Source: Aurelia coerulea (Eukaryota > Cnidaria > Scyphozoa > Semaeostomeae > Ulmaridae). From it: DNA of 64,000 nt. Position numbers and translations under genes: made by a program. The DNA lies in contig CM076956.1 of assembly GCA_039566865.1 (NCBI GenBank), positions 9,187,511 to 9,251,510 of the forward strand. The letters are read 5' to 3'. The notes beneath the pieces were generated by a model that was given only the letters and a program-made list of their open reading frames with translations, did no database searches and was not told where the DNA came from. Positions 1-10,853 of the stretch are shown one piece after another; position 1 is the first letter of the stretch, and each line of letters starts with the position of its first letter.

Positions 1-397
1 TGGGTCAAAGCTGTTGTGCAGAGGGGAGAGGTAATATTTTCGTTACTGCCTGAAGAAACAGTTATCGTGCTATTGTGCATAACTCATCTAGCTTTTGCTT
101 GGCTTTTTCCATAGAAATATTTCTATGGCTTTTTCCATGCTTGTCTGCGTGACTTTTTAAAATTTGCTGCCATTTTTTAAACTAAGATGAGCCATATACG
201 TAGTGTTGAACAATTGGACCCAGAGTGTTTATGTCGTGTTGGTTCCCTATCTTTAGAAATACAAATACTGAGGCCCCCCCCCCCCCCCCCCCGCCCGGGC
301 CTGCTGCACCGACCGACAAAAAAGCTCTAAGCTATGATTGTTTAGAGACGGTTGTTGCAGTCTGGATTATTAAAGTGATAAGTTTCCTTATTTTCAG
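1..397. other. intron of the LDLR-like gene
   Basis: No exon is visible. It contains a run of about 20 C (272-291), which produces a spurious proline-rich reading frame. Confidence 0.6.
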
Positions 398-514
398 AAA
401 AGCCAAAATGCACAGCATCACAATTCAAGTGCAAAAACGGAAACTGTGTTTCATCAAGACAACGCTGCGATTTGATTGACCACTGCGGAGACAATTCAGA
501 TGAAGTTGGATGTC
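398..514 (+). CDS. LDLR-like exon: LDLa module
   Basis: Acceptor ttttcag and donor gtaagt border a 117-base class 1-1 exon. It encodes a complete six-cysteine LDLa module ending [10 protein letters not shown], with the full set of acidic calcium ligands. It is the first exon visible of a gene that starts outside the window. Confidence 0.93.
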
Positions 515-3500
515 GTAAGTAACACATGTTTTTCACCAGATTTTGCTCTGGACTGATTACTTAAGTCCCTTGTATCCCTGTGGTAGACCTTGCTCGATTG
601 CTCGACAGGGACTCATGTTGAAACAATGAAAAAGATGATCCTGCCTAGGCCCACTGTCAGCTATCACCTCGCAGAAACGAAATGCAGCAGAATTCCCATT
701 CGGCATACCAGGTGAGTCAAAGACATTTTTACACGTTTGACAGGCTGTGGAATAAAAAGTATGTGGCCGATATTCAAACCTAAAATTTTAATCTATCAGT
801 CAAAGGTTAACTTAGATAAGAAAGTTTTGCTTTTACGATCCAACGATTAGAAAACTGGTCCATGATTTATTTGGCATTGAAATTTAAATGCAATTCAATA
901 GTCAGTGTCAGAAATAGAATTTTGATTTCAATAGTACATAAATCATGGACCAGGATGGAAGTTGGAATTCTTAGTTCCCATTTTTCTAATTTTTGGATCT
1001 TAAAGACGAGTGATTTTACCAAGCAAAAATTTCTTATCCAAGTTAACCTTTATTTGATAGATTAACATCATAGTTTTGAATATTGGCCACATATTTTTTA
1101 TTATACAACTCGCCAAATGTGTAAAATGTTTTTTGATTCACCCGCTACAGTTACCGTGATGAAATACTTTGAATACGTCAATAGTGTAAAATTCATGCTG
1201 TTAAGTTTGAGTCGGGACAGGACTCGCCGAATCTTGCAAGCTGATTTCCGCCACATGGTTCCTGTGGCGAAGGCCTGAATTGTGTCAAGTTTTTCGGAAA
1301 TTTTATGAGTCAACCTCGTTCCCAGGCCCCAAACAGTCTTCTAACCGTCCACCGGTTTGGCGTATGAGTATCAACGTATGACCAATTACCGTTGCAGCAA
1401 TGTGGATTATGAGTCTCTGTTGACCGAAGCAATATCATAAAAGTCAAAGAGCCTGAGGAAGTCACGCAATAAGTCAAATTCTACACTTGTCTTCAAATAT
1501 AGCCAGATCCTACCCTTAGGTATCTACCATCCTCAGTGAAGGTCTGGCTTGTATCTGTCGCAGATTGGACAATTGCGCATTGAGGGTATTTGATATTCTC
1601 AGCAGAGGATATTTGTACCCTAAGACTCTTAGGATCTGTACAACTTGTTTTCCTTCCAGACAAGCCATCTGTTCCTTCAAACCTCTTCCTCATTACTTAA
1701 CTATATTTATAATGACGTCATTACTCTCTTTTGTAGCTACTTTACCCTCCCTATCATGTGACCTTGATAGTGCATTCCAATGCCCTGGAACAAAGAAATG
1801 CATCGACGAGGTAAAAGTCTGCGATAAACGAAGTGATTGCCCAGGCGGAAAGGACGAATCTCCTCTTTGTGGTAAGAATCGTGCGTTTACCTGCCTATGT
1901 ACTCAAATTAAGGGATACTGTCTTAAATTTGCTGTCAGGCAGAACAGTCCGCGAATAAGAACAACTGAAGTGTTTTGCATGAGTAATTTGCGTTGTCGCA
2001 AATCTCACCTGACATTTGAGTGGATGTGTCTGTCTTCTGTCCAGTTTGCAAAAACCTGCGATTTTTTTTAGTCTTATGTTAATTAGAGCCATTAGAAAGA
2101 ACCGAGCGAGGTCCAAGTTTTGCAAGACCTTGGTGAATGTCGAACTTTTGAATTTTTCTTCAAATTTGCAGCTTTTCAAATATCAGAATTTGGACTTTCG
2201 GAGATCTGCTAAAAATCAGTTAAAAAAATGTTTCATTTTAGTTTGTCACGTTTCAAACGAAATCTCTCATAGAAATCGTCTCGTCGATTTTTTCAAGTTT
2301 TGGGACATATTGTAGTATCACTTACGTGGGGACATTTCATTTATTGGCTCCTGAGGCGGTTGGAGAAAATCATGGGGGTTCATTGGTCACATTTTCTAAA
2401 GTAATTGTCATATGGGCAGATTTCCCATGCCTTACTCCGTCTAGCAATGAAATTGTTGTATCATTGTTTTTCACTTTTGACTGAATCAATACGAAATGGC
2501 TATTGCAGAATCGTGTTGGTTTTTGTGAACACATTGTGCGCGTACATGTCACATTAATATTATTCCTCCTGCCCCTGGGAGTTGAAAAGTTAACTGCTCT
2601 GCAGCAGTCTTTGTTTTGTTATACTGCATCAAACAGTTCCTACTAAAACAAGTAACAGCCTTCCTATGTTCAAAAAACCAATTAGGTGCTGGAATGGTGG
2701 GAAATGCAACGTATATATCCCGCAGGTTGGGTTTCTAACATGATAGATTTTTACTCTGATTTGTCCTGTAATATATATTAATAGTTTTATTGTAAATTAT
2801 GTATATTGTAAATAGTAGGCCTTAATTAGCTGTAATTTAGCTATTAGCCTACTCTAAATAGATGTTTAATAATAATAATAATAATAATACGCATTCCTAC
2901 TCCAGTGTTCTACAGTTCTAATTTTGCATCATTCCAGCAACGTTCTCGATTCTCGTCTCCCCTAAACTAAACTCTGTTTTCACGATGAATTAACGCATAC
3001 TTTAATTTCTTATCTATAGGTGTTAATGAATGCCTCAAGTCAAATGGTGGATGTGCACAGACTTGCGTCGATCTAAAGATTGGTTTTAAATGTTCCTGTA
3101 AAGGTGGATACGTGCTTAGTGAAGATGGCATAAACTGTGATGGTAGGTGTTGAAGATTTCTTCAGGCTTCTGAATTTGCAACGTAGATGTCAAATATTTT
3201 GAAGTAGGAGAGTTAAGCAAGGGGTGAGTCAGAAACATAGGTGTCAGCCAAAGTGTACCTTCAAGCTTAGGGCTCAAATCTTTCAAATCTTTAAAAAGGT
3301 CGGTGTAAAATTCTATTATATTTTTCTTTGAACTGGATTGCTTGAAAGCAACTTATGGTACTTGGCTGTAAGTCTGCTGTGGAAATTTTATGATATCTTT
3401 ATTTTTTTTCAAAATGGCGGCAATTTGATTATTTTTGAAAAAATTCATGGAAAATTTTGAAAAAATTTAAATCATTGTAAATCCTAAACTAATAGAGGAA

Positions 3501-6500
3501 ACATTACATAACCTTCAAGAAAACCATAGTTTATGGAGATCTACAATATGGTGGCAAGGAGAAATGTGTAGCTTTTGTAGTTTAGGATTTAGAAATTTTA
3601 TGACGTCATAGCCTCAAATTTAATAAATGCCGCCATATTGAAACTAATCAAAATATCAATAAACTGCCACGGCAGATTTACAGCAAAAAACCCTAAGTTT
3701 CTTCCAAGCAATTTATTTCAACGAAAACGGCAATAGAATTTTACACCAACCTTTTTAAATATTTGAGCCCTGTGTTGTACCTTCATGAATTGGGCGCCAT
3801 TTCCAATTGATTAAAATTCATTCAATTGTTGGAAGGCTAAACTTAAATACAGACGTTTGTTGCAGTATAATTGGTCATACAGTTCTAGAGTTGGGCGATT
3901 TTGCATAGAAGCTGTTTCTAACAAGTGTTTGAGCAAAGACGAAAATTTGATTCGAAATTCCTTCCAGTTTTCAATTTTACCATTATGGAATTACATGAAT
4001 TTTCCTGTAAGGAACTGTAAAACTTGCATATGGTTTTTAATACGTTGGAGACATGTTTGGGCTTTTTTACTCCCGAAAGAATGGTCATTCCGTCGTTGTT
4101 GTTGTTTTGAATCTGAAAGTAAAATTTGATCACAATTGCTGGTCCCGTCATCTATCATTTCCAAAAACAGATTCCGACCAAGATTGCCGTTATACTTCAG
4201 AATAATGTAATTGATTCTAATGAAATGAATTTTGATATCTTAATTCAACCTTTTTACTAGCCCGCCTTTAGTTGATTAAGATTAGTGTATAATTTATGAT
4301 GATGCATCTGGGCAAACACTGTTATCTTGTTGTTACTCACTCAATAAAGATAAAACTTACAAGAAAATTTAACCCGTCTTAGATCGAAGTGTTTCAGACA
4401 TGACTTTACTTAATTTTTCAGATGTCAATGAATGCAATAACTATGGCACATGTGATCAAGAATGCAGGAATACCATTGGCTCATTTACCTGTCATTGCAA
4501 CAAAGACTACGAGCTACAAGCGGATGGGAAAACATGCCAGGCAAAAGGTGGGTGCCTTGCTCAATTTTTTTATGCGATTAACCCCATAATTTGACAATAT
4601 AGGAGTTAAATCTTTGTCCTATTTATAGATTGCCTCTACTTAGCTCCGTTCATTCACTTTAACCAATGTTTAGTGAAGTATGACTTTCTGGTCTGCTGTC
4701 ATCCTTCGTAGACCTCGGTGATTTTTGGACACTATAAAGACACTGAGTTGCAATTAAGAGGCTCATGGCCCCAAAGTAATTATCATGAACCTCCAGTCTT
4801 CACATATAAGTTTCAAACAATCTTGTTTCACATAGTTGTAAATTTTTGAACTAATTTTCACTGTTGTAGGAACTCGACCAACCCTTGTCATTGCAAACCA
4901 GGTTGATGTATCACAAGTCAGTCTTGATGGTAAAGAAAATACTCGATTGGTTTATGGCAAGACAATTGGAGCCTCCATTGCAGTGGACATCAACCCCCAT
5001 GGTGGCTATATCTATTGGGCAGATTATGTAAAAGGCACTATCTCACGTGCTCAAATGACGAGCACATCAAATGTTGTTGTTATTGCAAATGGGAAATTGA
5101 CGCGATCAGAGGGAATCGCTGTGGACTGGGTCGGGGATAAGTTGTATTGGACAAATGAAGGTAAATGCTTTGTATGGATTAAATTTATGATGTTTTGTTC
5201 AAAAATATTAAGAATTTGGGGACTTTTCTCTTTACAATTAATGCTTAGCTGATTGAGCTATTGGTTCTTGGTCAGTTGTTCCATTTCCATTCACATTTGA
5301 GGGTGCTTTTATTGATGCTGCCCAGTTAAGCCCAAAGAAGCTAGCTTGATCAGTTATGAAGTCCCAGCCATTTCTGAGCAAGAAAAATGATTTGAGTGTG
5401 AATTTTGTATCAGCCCCATCAGATGGGAATAATTGATGCTTAAAAGGGCTCCGTCGCCAAACTGTAAACAAATCTATGACAACGGACGTGTCCAATGTTC
5501 TCAATTGTTTTCTGCAGTTTGTTTGATGGCTTCACCCTAGCCACCAAAAAATGCTCGATAAAAATCCACTTATATCCATGTTATCGTAAAAGATATGAAT
5601 GTTTGGTTTTTTCATATATATAAAGTAAAATGATTTATCTTCAAAATGACGCTCTTATTTTCGAAAAAACAGGTGAACGTCCGTGTGATATTGCCCATCA
5701 AAAAACTGCAAAATCACCGTTTTGACAGAAATTTGTAGACGGAACCCTTGAAATAAGGAGAGGGGGTTAGATGTTTATCAGGAAACTCTATCTTGCATTA
5801 ATATTTCTAATGTTGCTGCTTTGTTGCAAGAATGCTAAAACGCATAAGATTCCAACTGCAACCTACGTGATAGCACAACATGTGTCCAATTTTCTAAGTG
5901 TGAATGTGATCTCAAACCGCATTTTTCTTACAAAGAATTATAGCGTAAAACATGCATTTATCAGTAAACAAAACTACATTGCAATTGAAGGATTTTTGGC
6001 TGATGCGATTTTGGTTTCAGTGTTCATTCTTTGTTCGGTTAAGTCTGTGAATTTTGCATTTCAGCAGCAAACAAGAAGAATCTTTGGCCATATTAGTTTA
6101 TGAAATTGCCACAATGTACAAGATACTTCTACCCCTCATTTTAGGCTTTGTATTACATTATGATTCTCTAGATCAATTGACCAACTGGTTAAATGTTTAT
6201 CATATTCTCTATGCAGGTGTAGGAGCCATAGAAGTATCTAACACAGATGGATCTCATCGCAAGACGCTCGTATCAGACATAAAAAAGCCGAGAGGAGTTG
6301 CACTCCTACCGTCTAAAAGGTATGTTCCTTGCAAATTTATAAGGAATCTTAGGGCATGCATACCGTGTGTGTCAGTAAAATGCTCCAATGTTTGAAAGCA
6401 TGTAGCTCTAAAACCATTTATCAGGTTCTTATTAACTGATGATACTGTTGTAGGTAACATGTCAACTTTGATAACAAAATTTAGCTTTTCAATATTGGTC

Positions 6501-8346
6501 GTCAGACAGCATAGGTTCCAAATCATTAAAAAGGCCGGTGTAAAATTGAGTGACCTATTTCTTTGAACTGAATGACTTCAAAGAAACTTTAGCTATTTCT
6601 CTATAATTCTACCGTTGGACTTTTCTGAAATCTTTAATAGTTTCAGAATTAGAGTGTTTTTCTTCCTTTTCAAGAATTCAAGAAAAAATTTCAAAAAAAC
6701 TTAAAACCATTGTAATTTCTAAACCGTTTGACGCAACATGAAATAATTTCGAAGAGAACTATAGTTTATGGATGCCTACAATATGGTATCAAGCAAAAGT
6801 CTGTCACTCATCTGGTTTATAATTTAGAAATTTGATGACGTCACATCCTAAAATGAGCTGAAATGTAAAATACGCTATAATTTTGAAAAATATTCAAAAT
6901 TTCTGGAAAGTCCAACGGTAGAATTATAGATAAGTATCTAAAGTTCCTTTCAAGCCATTCAATCAGAAGAAATAGATCATTGAATTTTACACCCACCTTT
7001 TTACGATGAGTTAAAGATTTGGAACCTATGCTTCGTTAGACTGATTACATGGATGTAGTAATCACAATATTGATAGGCTGCTGGACGCTCTAACTCCAGT
7101 GACATGACTAGGTCTACTTTCACTTGGTGACTTTTTGTGATCCCAATCAAGACTTATTACAATTCGTCCCAGTTTTCACTTGCAAGTTCGAAAACTTTAT
7201 TACTTACTTATCTATTGAACTGAATATCTTTCTATTTATTTATTGAATTGAATTGAAGGTTCAGATCAAAAATATAAGCAACGAGCGAAATTTACGACGA
7301 ATTGTAATCAGTGTAATCCCAATTCTTCGAGATATTATTTTATCTAAAAGCGATAACTTTTGCTAATCTCTTCATGTAGACTGATGTTCTGGACTGACTG
7401 GAGTGAGAATCCTAAGATCGAAGGAGCCAGCATGGATGGCGAAGATCGAAAAACAATCATCGGATCCGAGCATCTTCGTTGGCCTAACGCTGTTGCTGTC
7501 GATCAAGTGTTAAACCGTCTGTATTGGACTGACAGTGGAAAGGGTTATATCGGATCAAGTAATCTGGATGGCACAGATTTAAGAAAGATCGTGCAATCTA
7601 ACACCAGATCATCTTTCGGACTGGCTGTTTTTGAATCCTCTATTTACTGGACTCAGATGTCTGGAAAGGTTTACAAAGCCAATAAGTTTAACGGGAATGA
7701 CAAGAAGGAAATCAGAGGAGCATTTTTTAGGTCTTACGCTATCCAAGTCAATCATCTTGCTGCTAAACCACAAGGTAATTTAAGCATTTAGGGGCCTTTG
7801 AGCAGCCGGCATGCATTGCGATCGTTCGTTTCATTTTTCGTCGATTTCATTCAATTTAGATATTGATTCCGGGGGGGGGGGGGGGCTTACTTTGACCCTT
7901 CTCCAGAATTTTTGGCTCAAAATGATAACCCATTCCAGAAAAAATTGGTGAAAAGTATACTCTAAAATGTGAAAATTTGATTGAAAAACGACCCGATCTA
8001 GCAAAATGTCCCCTTTTGGCAACCTGCTCTAGAGGATTACTGAATCCGATAACATATTGAGAATGAAACAAGACAGTTTTCAATATTGTTGCTTTTATAG
8101 TCAGGGAGCAATATTTTTTCAAACGCCCGGCATTTTTTTCCTTAACTCGCCTGCTGTCATATTTTAGCTTTGATCGTTTAATCTGTCTAACATTTTTCTT
8201 TCGCAGGTACAAATCCATGTGGAAATAACAAGGGCGGCTGCAAGCATCTATGCCTGTTGAGCTCGACTGAAGTGAAAGGCTTCTCTTGCCATTGTGCGGA
8301 TGGCTTTACACTGAAAGACGATGGAAAGCATTGCAAGAAAGATTGA
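398..8346 (+). CDS. LDLR-like gene, 3' half (8 coding exons in window), lacks a membrane anchor
   Basis: Exons read: 398-514, 1737-1871, 3020-3142, 4422-4547, 4870-5160, 6217-6319, 7380-7774, 8207-8346. All have AG/GT borders and their phases join without a break. The order is LDLa, LDLa, EGF, calcium-binding EGF, YWTD propeller, EGF, which is the order of the vertebrate LDL receptor ectodomain. Six propeller blades can be matched: a degenerate first (LVIANQ where LDLR has FFTN), then YWAD, YWTN, FWTD, YWTD, YWTQ. Family knowledge: such proteins bind lipoproteins or other ligands and release them at low pH through the propeller. The N-terminus (signal peptide and any further LDLa modules) lies left of the window. 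The frame stops right after the last EGF, with no O-glycosylated stretch, transmembrane helix or NPxY tail, so the product looks secreted, unless the TGA is a mutation or is read through. About 475 residues fall in the window. Confidence 0.9.
711..1142. mobile_element. palindromic MITE in LDLR-like intron
   Basis: Two arms of about 200 bases are reverse complements: the left begins GGTGAGTCAAAGACA, the right ends TTTTTTGATTCACC, and both hold the pair CCATGATTTAT / ATAAATCATGG near the centre. No clear target-site duplication. Confidence 0.75.
1737..1871 (+). CDS. LDLR-like exon: LDLa module, weakened calcium site
   Basis: A 135-base class 1-1 exon (acceptor tttgtag, donor gtaaga). It has six cysteines in LDLa spacing, but the calcium loop reads [11 protein letters not shown]: the first acidic residue of the usual C-x-D-G-S-D-E loop is glycine. 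The fold is clear. Calcium affinity may be reduced, which is inference. Confidence 0.9.
1872..3019. other. LDLR-like intron with a LINE-like 3' tail
   Basis: Mostly featureless AT-rich intron. Positions about 2760-2890 look like the 3' end of a non-LTR retrotransposon, ending in an AAT microsatellite (2869-2889). No coding exon seen. Confidence 0.4.
3020..3142 (+). CDS. LDLR-like exon: EGF module A
   Basis: A 123-base class 1-1 exon (acceptor ctatag, donor gtaggt). It encodes an EGF module beginning GVNEC, with six cysteines and the pattern [10 protein letters not shown]. This corresponds to EGF-A of LDL receptors, directly after the LDLa array. Confidence 0.92.
3264..3776. mobile_element. 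MITE family A, copy 1
   Basis: Long inverted arms ending GGGCTCAAATCTTTCAAATC and TATTTGAGCCC. Flanked by the 9-bp direct repeat gtaccttca (3255-3263 and 3777-3785; 10 bp if the preceding t is counted). Contains an internal TGACGTCA at 3601-3608. No coding capacity. Confidence 0.88.
4422..4547 (+). CDS. LDLR-like exon: calcium-binding EGF module B
   Basis: A 126-base class 1-1 exon (acceptor tttttcag, donor gtgggt). It begins DVNEC and contains [10 protein letters not shown], the calcium-binding EGF consensus (D-x-N-E, a hydroxylatable N and an aromatic residue). It immediately precedes the propeller, as in LDLR. Confidence 0.93.
4870..5160 (+). CDS. LDLR-like exon: propeller blades 1-3
   Basis: A 291-base class 1-1 exon (acceptor ttgtag, donor gtaaat). 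It carries the start of the YWTD propeller: a degenerate blade-1 motif (LVIANQ), then YIYWADY and KLYWTNE, with the linking segment [13 protein letters not shown] typical of LDLR repeats. Confidence 0.93.
5238..5527 (-). other. antisense open frame inside an LDLR-like intron
   Basis: The minus strand of intron 5161-6216 is open for about 95 codons, with protein-like composition (for example [20 protein letters not shown]) and a TAA end. I see no initiating ATG and recognise no family. It may be a decayed element or pseudogene fragment. Confidence 0.2.
6217..6319 (+). CDS. LDLR-like exon: blade 3 to blade 4 linker
   Basis: A 103-base exon running from phase 1 to phase 2 (acceptor tatgcag, donor gtatgt). 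It encodes the blade-connecting segment with [11 protein letters not shown] and [10 protein letters not shown]. The split arginine codon is completed by the exon at 7380, placing FWTD at the expected distance. Confidence 0.9.
6508..7032. mobile_element. MITE family B, copy 1
   Basis: Termini AGCATAGGTTCCAAATC and GATTTGGAACCTATGCT, arms about 200 bases. Flanked by tcgtcagac (6499-6507) and tcgttagac (7033-7041), a 9-bp duplication with one mismatch. TGACGTCA at 6836-6843. Confidence 0.88.
7380..7774 (+). CDS. LDLR-like exon: propeller blades 4-6
   Basis: A 395-base exon from phase 2 to phase 1 (acceptor catgtag, donor gtaatt). It holds [29 protein letters not shown] and SIYWTQM, followed by a segment equivalent to the closing strand of the LDLR propeller (ending AAKPQG where LDLR has LTQPRG). 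Confidence 0.93.
7865..8040. repeat. poly-G-anchored degenerate tandem repeat, type T2
   Basis: A run of 15 G is followed by imperfect repeats around AACCTGCTCTAGA and ccagaaaaaattgg. It is the reverse complement of the block at 47560-47850, showing dispersal. Confidence 0.7.
8207..8346 (+). CDS. LDLR-like terminal coding exon: EGF module C and stop
   Basis: Acceptor ttcgcag at 8206. It encodes [15 protein letters not shown] and a C-terminal CHCADGF EGF core, then KKD and TGA at 8344-8346. A perfect donor (gtgagt) begins at 8351, so the physical exon is probably 8207-8350: 144 bases, still class 1-1, with the stop one codon and one base before the splice. A junction this close to the stop should not trigger nonsense-mediated decay. 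Confidence 0.88.
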
Positions 8347-8929
8347 AAATGTGAGTTTTGCCCTGTTGTTTCATCGCTGTAATTGATTACCTCCTGGCTT
8401 GCACATGCAGAGAATTAGAAACCGCGGGGTACTGGGAGCAAGTACCCCCCCCCCCCCAATATTTTTGCTATAAATCATAAAGTGTTCTTTTTTCAGGAGG
8501 TGCCCCTTTTTCAAGACTGATGCGGGCATAATGTTTTTAGATTGGAGAGATTTGATATAGATTAAGACTGATCTAGTTACGTTTCCTTCTCGTTTTGTGA
8601 AAGAAAACGGACGTCTTTAGGGATTCTCTCACTAGTTTCTGCTGTATATCACGTTAGATACGACGCATAATAACCTTATCCTTCGCATGAAAACAGTACC
8701 AATGAAATGTCGTTCCCTCTCAAGTTTAAGATGCCTCCGGCCCGGTACACATAGCCTGGAACCTTTCTACTTTCCTCCACCACTACGAGATATGAAAAAT
8801 ATTTCCATTCATTTCGTTCTCAAATTTTTTAGGTCTCACCATAACGGGAAGCTTTCTGTTTCAAACATTGATAGTTTTTTTGCAGAGAAACAAACCCTTT
8901 GCAGATTTGGTTGCACTTTAGGTTCCGTC

Positions 8930-9232
8930 ACGGGGGGGGGGGGGTTCTTGGCTAAATTTTGGGTAGGGGTCTGCCGCGAGCATATTCGAAATGGTACCCT
9001 TGGCTAGACCAATTTTTACCGTTCCCTAGACCAATATTGTCAAATATGATACCCTTTGTACCAAAATATGATGACATGACCAATATTAACAAACATTATA
9101 CCCTTGGCGAGACTTTCGCAAGGCCAAAATTGCAAAAAAGTATACCCTTGGCTAGACTAGAAGTCCAAAAAAGTATACCCTTGCTCGCAGCACATCCCTA
9201 GGTACCTTTACTATGGAAGAACCCCCCCCTGG
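8930..9232. repeat. poly-G-anchored tandem repeat, type T1
   Basis: Repeats of a roughly 30-base unit with core TACCCTTGGCTAGAC, starting after a G run and ending at a C run. A short copy of the same unit is at 38700-38775. It lies in the probable 3'UTR intron of the LDLR-like gene. Confidence 0.75.
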
Positions 9233-9353
9233 GTTCCGTGACTTTTGTAAACTACTTAGCAAGTAAAAACTGTTGTTAGAAAGCTGGTTTTCGTTTTGCC
9301 ATCAATCATTTGGTCCACTCATCTTTTACCTCACCTCATTTATCTTTTTCTAG

Positions 9354-9733
9354 ATGCAGTGCACCAGCCCTATACACGGAAGAAAGTTTTATCGACTAAT
9401 TCTCAGCTGCAAAGTATGTGAATAGTGGACGATATAATGCGATTTGAACCGTTGTTGTAGTTTCGTTTCGTCCTCAATTCCAAGTATTATGTATTCGTTA
9501 GAAATGCGTTATTTGAATAGGGCTCAAATGAGCATTTTTAACTGCTGAGGATAAGTTGAAAATCTTAACTCAGATTTAAGACAGCACGGATTGTCTGTGG
9601 AGTTAAAAGTAGAGTTTAAGTTAGCTAACGCTTACACTAAGAGATCTTTTAACCATTCTACAAATAAGTCTGTAGATGGGTTGTAGGATAAATTTAGGTT
9701 CCCATGAATGAACCAAATTGGTATCCAATAAAG
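9354..9733 (+). other. probable 3'UTR exon of the LDLR-like gene
   Basis: A good acceptor (tatctttttctag) ends at 9353 and would pair with the donor at 8351. An AATAAA lies at 9728-9733, but it sits inside a hairpin (9676-9886), so the true polyadenylation site is uncertain. Read on from the donor phase, the first 70 bases give a short open stretch with no transmembrane segment. Confidence 0.4.
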
Positions 9734-9886
9734 AATATCAATCACCTTGTATCTTTCTTGTGATTATCTTTTGCCCCAGAAAATAAAGAGAAAGATAAAC
9801 ACAAGAAAGATACAAGGTGATTAATATTCTTTATTTGATACCAATTTAGTTCATTCATAGGAACCTAAATTTATCCTGCAACCCAT
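9676..9886. repeat. hairpin element
   Basis: A 211-base near-perfect palindrome (left atgggttgtaggataaattt, right its complement), downstream of the LDLR-like gene. The AATAAA at 9728 lies in its left arm. Confidence 0.8.
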
Positions 9887-10015
9887 GGTCTGAATCGAGA
9901 CTCGAGAGATCTTATACGTTTCCTGTGCACATTCGAACTTTCATCAGATATCTACAAAAACAATGTATACAAAATATTATTTGATCCAGCAAGTGTAGAA
10001 TAGCTAAAAGTCCCA

Positions 10016-10345
10016 GAGGGGCACTCAGCACATGCACATACGGGGAGGTAAGTCCGATATTTTTGGGTCAGAATATTGCCGAAAGTGATATTTTTGGGTC
10101 CAAATAAATTGAAATTATGTTTTTGATATTTTTGGGCACCAAATATTGTGAAAATGATATTTCTGGGTTCTTTAGAGGCAATCCTGGCCTCAATTTGCAT
10201 TGTTTCAGGATCTTTCATGTTCGTTTACAGATGTCAAGGTATAAAATGAGCTGATATTTTTGGGTTGTAATGAAGCTAAACTGATATTTTTGGGGTTCCT
10301 GAAAATTTCTCGGACTGACCCCTCCCCCCCGTGTGTGTATGCGCC
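10016..10345. repeat. tandem repeat type T3 (GATATTTTTGGG)
   Basis: Repeated GATATTTTTGGGT motifs ending at a C run. A diverged second copy lies at 37260-37565 in the same orientation, including the shared tail ctgaaaatttctcggactga. Confidence 0.75.
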
Positions 10346-10769
10346 GAGTGTCCCCCCTGGGCTAAAAGTTCTATTCATTTTGTATTGTGTGATGTATTAT
10401 AAAATTGTATTGTACCCGTATCTTCATTAAGTGCCATATGAGTGACTGCAAAATCTTCGTTGGACATGTTGCTTGTAATATCCTGAAGTAATCAGCATTT
10501 TGTATGAATCTTTACCAGAAGTAGTTCTTTTGTTATGACGAATGGTTGCATGAGAGTTTTTTGGAGTGAGCATTTTCTTTTCGTGAAAATCCTTCTTTGG
10601 CTCAGAAATGTCCAACAAATGCCTTCTCCATAAGTAGAACAAAGAAAACATTCAGACAAACATTGTTTCTTTGGCTTTCCATTGCTCACGCACGCTGCGC
10701 AGCAATTTTGTATGGGAGTTTCATCAAAAAGAGGCTCGGAGAAAAGCATGGTCAAAAATCAAAAACAAA

Positions 10770-10853
10770 ATGGCGAAGCCAAAGGGAAGAAAAAGAAGCC
10801 GTGATAAAAATATAAATGGAGGTGATCCAGAGCCAGATTCCAAGAAAGCTAAG
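10770..10853 (+). CDS. BRIX1: BRX1 exon 1 (start codon, basic N-terminus)
   Basis: A 28-codon exon starting MAKPKGRKRSRDK and ending SKKAK, phase 0. The donor gtctgt is weaker than the other donors of the gene; gtaatt at 10863 would add three codons and keep the frame. The basic, lysine-rich N-terminus suits a nucleolar protein. Confidence 0.85.

Noticed and set aside
225..479. Proline-run peptide overlapping the first LDLa exon
   Set aside because: It is created by a poly-C tract in the intron and uses a different frame from the LDLa module.
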